This document shows, in pieces, positions 14,500 through 16,437 of a DNA stretch of 16,437 bases (position 1 is its first letter; every line of letters starts with the position of its first letter). Source of the DNA: Thermodesulfovibrionales bacterium (lineage in GTDB: Bacteria > Nitrospirota > Thermodesulfovibrionia > Thermodesulfovibrionales > SM23-35); NCBI GenBank assembly GCA_022013235.1, contig JAKLQR010000175.1:1-16437 (forward strand), in the 5' to 3' direction. Below the pieces are notes generated by a model. That model saw only the letters and a program-made list of their open reading frames with translations. It had not been told where the DNA came from and did no database searches. The translations under genes were made by a program, and so were the position numbers.

Positions 14500-14942
14500 A
14501 ATAAAACCCTATAAATCAATATGTTATAGTTCTAAAAACGTCAAAAGTACTGTGTCTGAACTGTGTCTAGAAATTTAAAAGGAAATACTTCTCGCATGCA
14601 AATAATTTGTAGTTCTGTTTCGATATGTTTATATTTTTTTTGATATGTCTTTATTACGATTTTATTACGGTATCCTTTTGCGTGCTACTTCCTCGTAATC
14701 AATAACTCCTGAAGTCAGTAACAACGAGTCGTTTCTGTATGTAGTGATACATGACAGGATTGATTAACATTGTTATCTGTCTGCTCCTTTTAGAAACATA
14801 ATGACTTCAATTGCTCTAATTGGCGTTACTTCATATCCAAATAACAGAATTGTAGAATATTCTGACCTCTTCGTGATTTATTATTTCAGGAAAAGTATCT
14901 TCGAATATCCTGTATTTAGAAATATCATTTGCTCGATAATTA
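14500..14942. other. AT-rich gene-free stretch after tRNA-Pro
   Basis: No credible gene is seen. Short direct repeats are present: CTGTGTCT twice (about 14551-14568), and TTTATTACG followed by TTTATTACGG (about 14649-14670). The base composition is clearly lower in GC than the genes to the left. No integrase gene or second copy of the tRNA 3' end is visible within the window. Confidence 0.5.
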
Positions 14943-14953
14943 TGTGGCTTTGC

Positions 14954-14982
14954 TTGACATATAATATTTGCGTTTTTATCAT
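14954..14982 (+). promoter_or_regulatory. Strong promoter for the secreted SH3-like protein, bracketed by an inverted repeat
   Basis: TTGACA (14954-14959), a 17-base spacer and TATCAT (14977-14982) form a near-consensus sigma-70 promoter for the gene at 15014. TGTGGCTT (14943-14950) and AAGCCACA (14985-14992) form a perfect 8-base inverted repeat exactly around it. The right arm covers the expected start point, a likely place for a repressor or an RNA-end structure. Confidence 0.6.
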
Positions 14983-15013
14983 TTAAGCCACAACGATTTT
15001 AAAAGGGGGAGAA

Positions 15014-15343
15014 ATGAAAGCGATAATGCTTAGAACTTTATTAGTTGTGCTTTTTTTATGTCTATTTGTGAATGTTGGATTTGCTGAACAACTTGTTTCT
15101 CCTAGTGGGGGGCAATATGTGCTTGTTTTTAAAACTGAAGATTTGCTGGACTATGCTATCAGACACATCTCAAGTGGGGGGAGTGCTTTCGAGCCAACTT
15201 ATGTTGATACAGTTCGAGCTATGGTTGAGAGCGGGACAGCATGTTCTGTAATCAAAAGAAAAAGTGGTAAACGTCAAGTCAGAATATTATCAGGAGTGCA
15301 TAAAGGGGCAATTGGATGGGTTCCGTTTGAAATGGTTCAATAG
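15014..15343 (+). CDS. Small exported protein with SH3-like C-terminus, unknown function
   Basis: This 109-residue protein has a classical signal peptide (1-24, cut near GFA/EQ). The mature part is about 85 residues. Its last 40 residues (GTACSVIKRKSG, then VHKGAIGWVPFEMV) look like a small SH3-type barrel, as in many cell-wall or ligand-binding modules. The start has a GGGGGAG site close upstream and a strong promoter at 14954-14982. It stands alone, convergent with the next gene. Its codon use is AT-rich, unlike the left part of the window, as expected for acquired DNA. I cannot assign a function. Confidence 0.7.
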   Translation: MKAIMLRTLLVVLFLCLFVNVGFAEQLVSPSGGQYVLVFKTEDLLDYAIRHISSGGSAFEPTYVDTVRAMVESGTACSVIKRKSGKRQVRILSGVHKGAIGWVPFEMVQ

Positions 15344-15395
15344 GAGGAATAGAAATTATTACATTATTAATTCAATCCGAACTTTTTATATTTTT

Positions 15396-15794
15396 TTAAA
15401 AAGATTTATAGAAGTTTTCCATTTTGTCATAATATTTCCGAGAAATTTCAAAAGGATAACTCCTTGAACGACCATCAATAAAATTCCCTTTTTCAAAGCC
15501 AACTTTTTTTAGCCTATTAACCACATCTGGCTCTAAAAGTGTGCCTAATACACTCGTCAACTGCCCATCAGTCAGTTTCGGTTTTTGTGTTACATTGCTT
15601 TGATGAATAGATATTGTTTTAAACTGCTCTCCTGAAGCTTTCAGAGTTAAAGCAGGCCATCCTTTTTGTTTAAATTCTTTTGTAAGCGAGTTAGCAAGGT
15701 TTTTTCGCTCTGTAACCTCAGCGAATATAGTATAAGGTAGCATAAGCAAGAGAATAATAATTAAGACTTTGAATGATATTTTGTTAATTTGCAT
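15396..15794 (-). CDS. Small exported protein of unknown function
   Basis: This 132-residue protein has a signal peptide of about 25 residues (LIIILLLMLPYTIFA, then EV). The mature protein is basic and soluble, with no cysteine. I recognise no domain. A segment near residues 46-62 (WPALTLKASGEQFKTIS) looks like alternating beta strands, and the tail is helical and aromatic. It is AT-rich like its neighbour and converges with it across 52 bases. No good Shine-Dalgarno is seen before the ATG. An IS3-type element ends about 31 bases upstream, so the original promoter may have been lost or replaced. Confidence 0.65.
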   Translation of the reverse strand: MQINKISFKVLIIILLLMLPYTIFAEVTERKNLANSLTKEFKQKGWPALTLKASGEQFKTISIHQSNVTQKPKLTDGQLTSVLGTLLEPDVVNRLKKVGFEKGNFIDGRSRSYPFEISRKYYDKMENFYKSF

Positions 15795-15824
15795 TTGCTC
15801 TATAGATGACCACTTGTTTTAACA

Positions 15825-16437
15825 TGATGAGAGGTGGCCGGGTTTGTTTAGACAACCTCAAGCAGTTTTTAAGTGATAAGCTACTCCGGCTCATGCCGCT
15901 ACCTGTATGTGCGGTAGTGTAGTCCAGTAAACCTCATCTGGTGTCCTGTCGTCAAGCCCTTGGTGTCGCCGCCGCTGATTGTAAAACTCGAAATACTCGG
16001 TAAGCCCACGCCTAGTCTCGGTAAGCGAGCCGTAGGCCTTCAGATACACATCTTCATATTTCACGCTTCTCCACAGTCTTTCTACGAATACATTGTCCAG
16101 CCAGCGACCCTTGCCATCCATGCTGATACGGATGCCATGTGTGTTGAGAATGTCGGTAAATGCTTCCGAGGTGAACTGACTGCCCTGGTCGGTATTGAAT
16201 ATCGCCGGTGTTCCATACTTCATGATTGCTTCTTCAAGCGCCTCCGTGCAGAATGAGGCGTCCAGTGTGTTTGATAGCCGCCATGCCAGTACCCTACGGC
16301 TTGCCCAATCCATGATCGCCACCAGGTAGCAAAACCCTCTGGTCATTGGCAAATACGTTATGTCTGCTGCCCAGCACTGATTGGCCCTGGTGATCTCCAC
16401 ACCCCGTAGCAGGTACGGGTACACCTTATGCCTGGGA
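15825..16437 (-). mobile_element. IS3-family insertion sequence, right part, cut by window edge
   Basis: The orfB transposase (15891 to the edge) is followed by about 65 non-coding bases that end in a stretch fitting an IS3-type terminal repeat. Read from outside it begins TGATGAGAGG at 15825, or TGAGAGG at 15828, and continues through CCGGGTTTGTTTAGACA. The precise tip and any target duplication cannot be fixed because the other end is outside the window. Confidence 0.6.
15891..16437 (-). CDS. IS3-family transposase OrfB, C-terminal part (5' end outside window)
   Basis: The frame is open to the window edge, reading PRHKVYPYLLRGVEI at its upstream end, so the GTG at 16424 is not the true start. 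It is an rve-type integrase core. DITYLP carries the first catalytic Asp, NTDQGSQF the second and NVFVERLWRSVKYEDVY the Glu. YNQRRRHQGLDDRTPDEVY is the usual OrfB ending. In IS3 elements OrfB is made as an OrfAB fusion by -1 frameshifting; OrfA is not in view. The visible part is intact, with no internal stop, so the element may be active. Confidence 0.92.
   Translation of the reverse strand, partial: PRHKVYPYLLRGVEITRANQCWAADITYLPMTRGFCYLVAIMDWASRRVLAWRLSNTLDASFCTEALEEAIMKYGTPAIFNTDQGSQFTSEAFTDILNTHGIRISMDGKGRWLDNVFVERLWRSVKYEDVYLKAYGSLTETRRGLTEYFEFYNQRRRHQGLDDRTPDEVYWTTLPHIQVAA

Noticed and set aside
14801..14986. Plus-strand frame of 61 codons in the AT-rich stretch
   Set aside because: Runs through the promoter of the next gene, lacks a ribosome site and has no recognisable features.

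Overview
The window reads as part of a chromosome from a Gram-negative bacterium. Evidence for this is a periplasmic and outer-membrane export apparatus, lipoprotein and Sec signals, and a beta-barrel protein. The protein style (long-form HisG, a shortened Mfd, PilF-like TPR lipoprotein, Wzy-TPR polymerase) would fit Nitrospirota or a deltaproteobacterial lineage. That placement is inference from resemblance only.

Left edge (1-351): the first codons of an IS110/IS1111-family (DEDD) transposase run leftward out of the window. They are preceded by a leader that can pair with the Shine-Dalgarno site. Further upstream is a strongly base-paired non-coding segment where IS110 elements are known to carry bridge RNA.

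Polysaccharide export cluster (352-8370, all minus strand). In transcription order it encodes: an outer-membrane beta-barrel with SPOR domains; a periplasmic OPX (Wza-like) protein; a Wzz/BY-kinase (Wzc-like) co-polymerase; an O-antigen polymerase/ligase-like membrane protein with a TPR tail; and a 208-residue protein of unknown function. Together they look like a Wzx/Wzy-type exopolysaccharide assembly line: polymerisation, chain-length and tyrosine-kinase control, then periplasm-to-surface passage. The Wza-like and Wzc-like parts are read as one 970-codon frame. The join is a run of nine T residues immediately before the expected end of Wza and start of Wzc. One T fewer gives a stop and two normal genes. 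This is either a sequencing or assembly indel, or a slippage-regulated junction, and it is the most interesting point in the window.

Middle (8371-10523): a palindrome-rich intergenic region; a small secreted cysteine-containing repeat protein; a palindromic interspersed element; then hisG (histidine biosynthesis, minus strand), divergent from mfd.

Right-hand housekeeping block (10524-14499, plus strand): mfd (transcription-repair coupling factor), a TPR lipoprotein and tRNA-Pro(UGG).

Beyond the tRNA (14500-16437) the DNA becomes visibly AT-rich and carries small secreted proteins of unknown function. It ends in an IS3-family transposase that runs off the window. This looks like an acquired segment with its border at the tRNA 3' end.

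Several genes lack a Shine-Dalgarno site and have a promoter-like -10 box a few bases before the ATG (OPX gene, secreted repeat protein, possibly mfd). This suggests leaderless transcripts alongside genes with strong AGGAGG sites.
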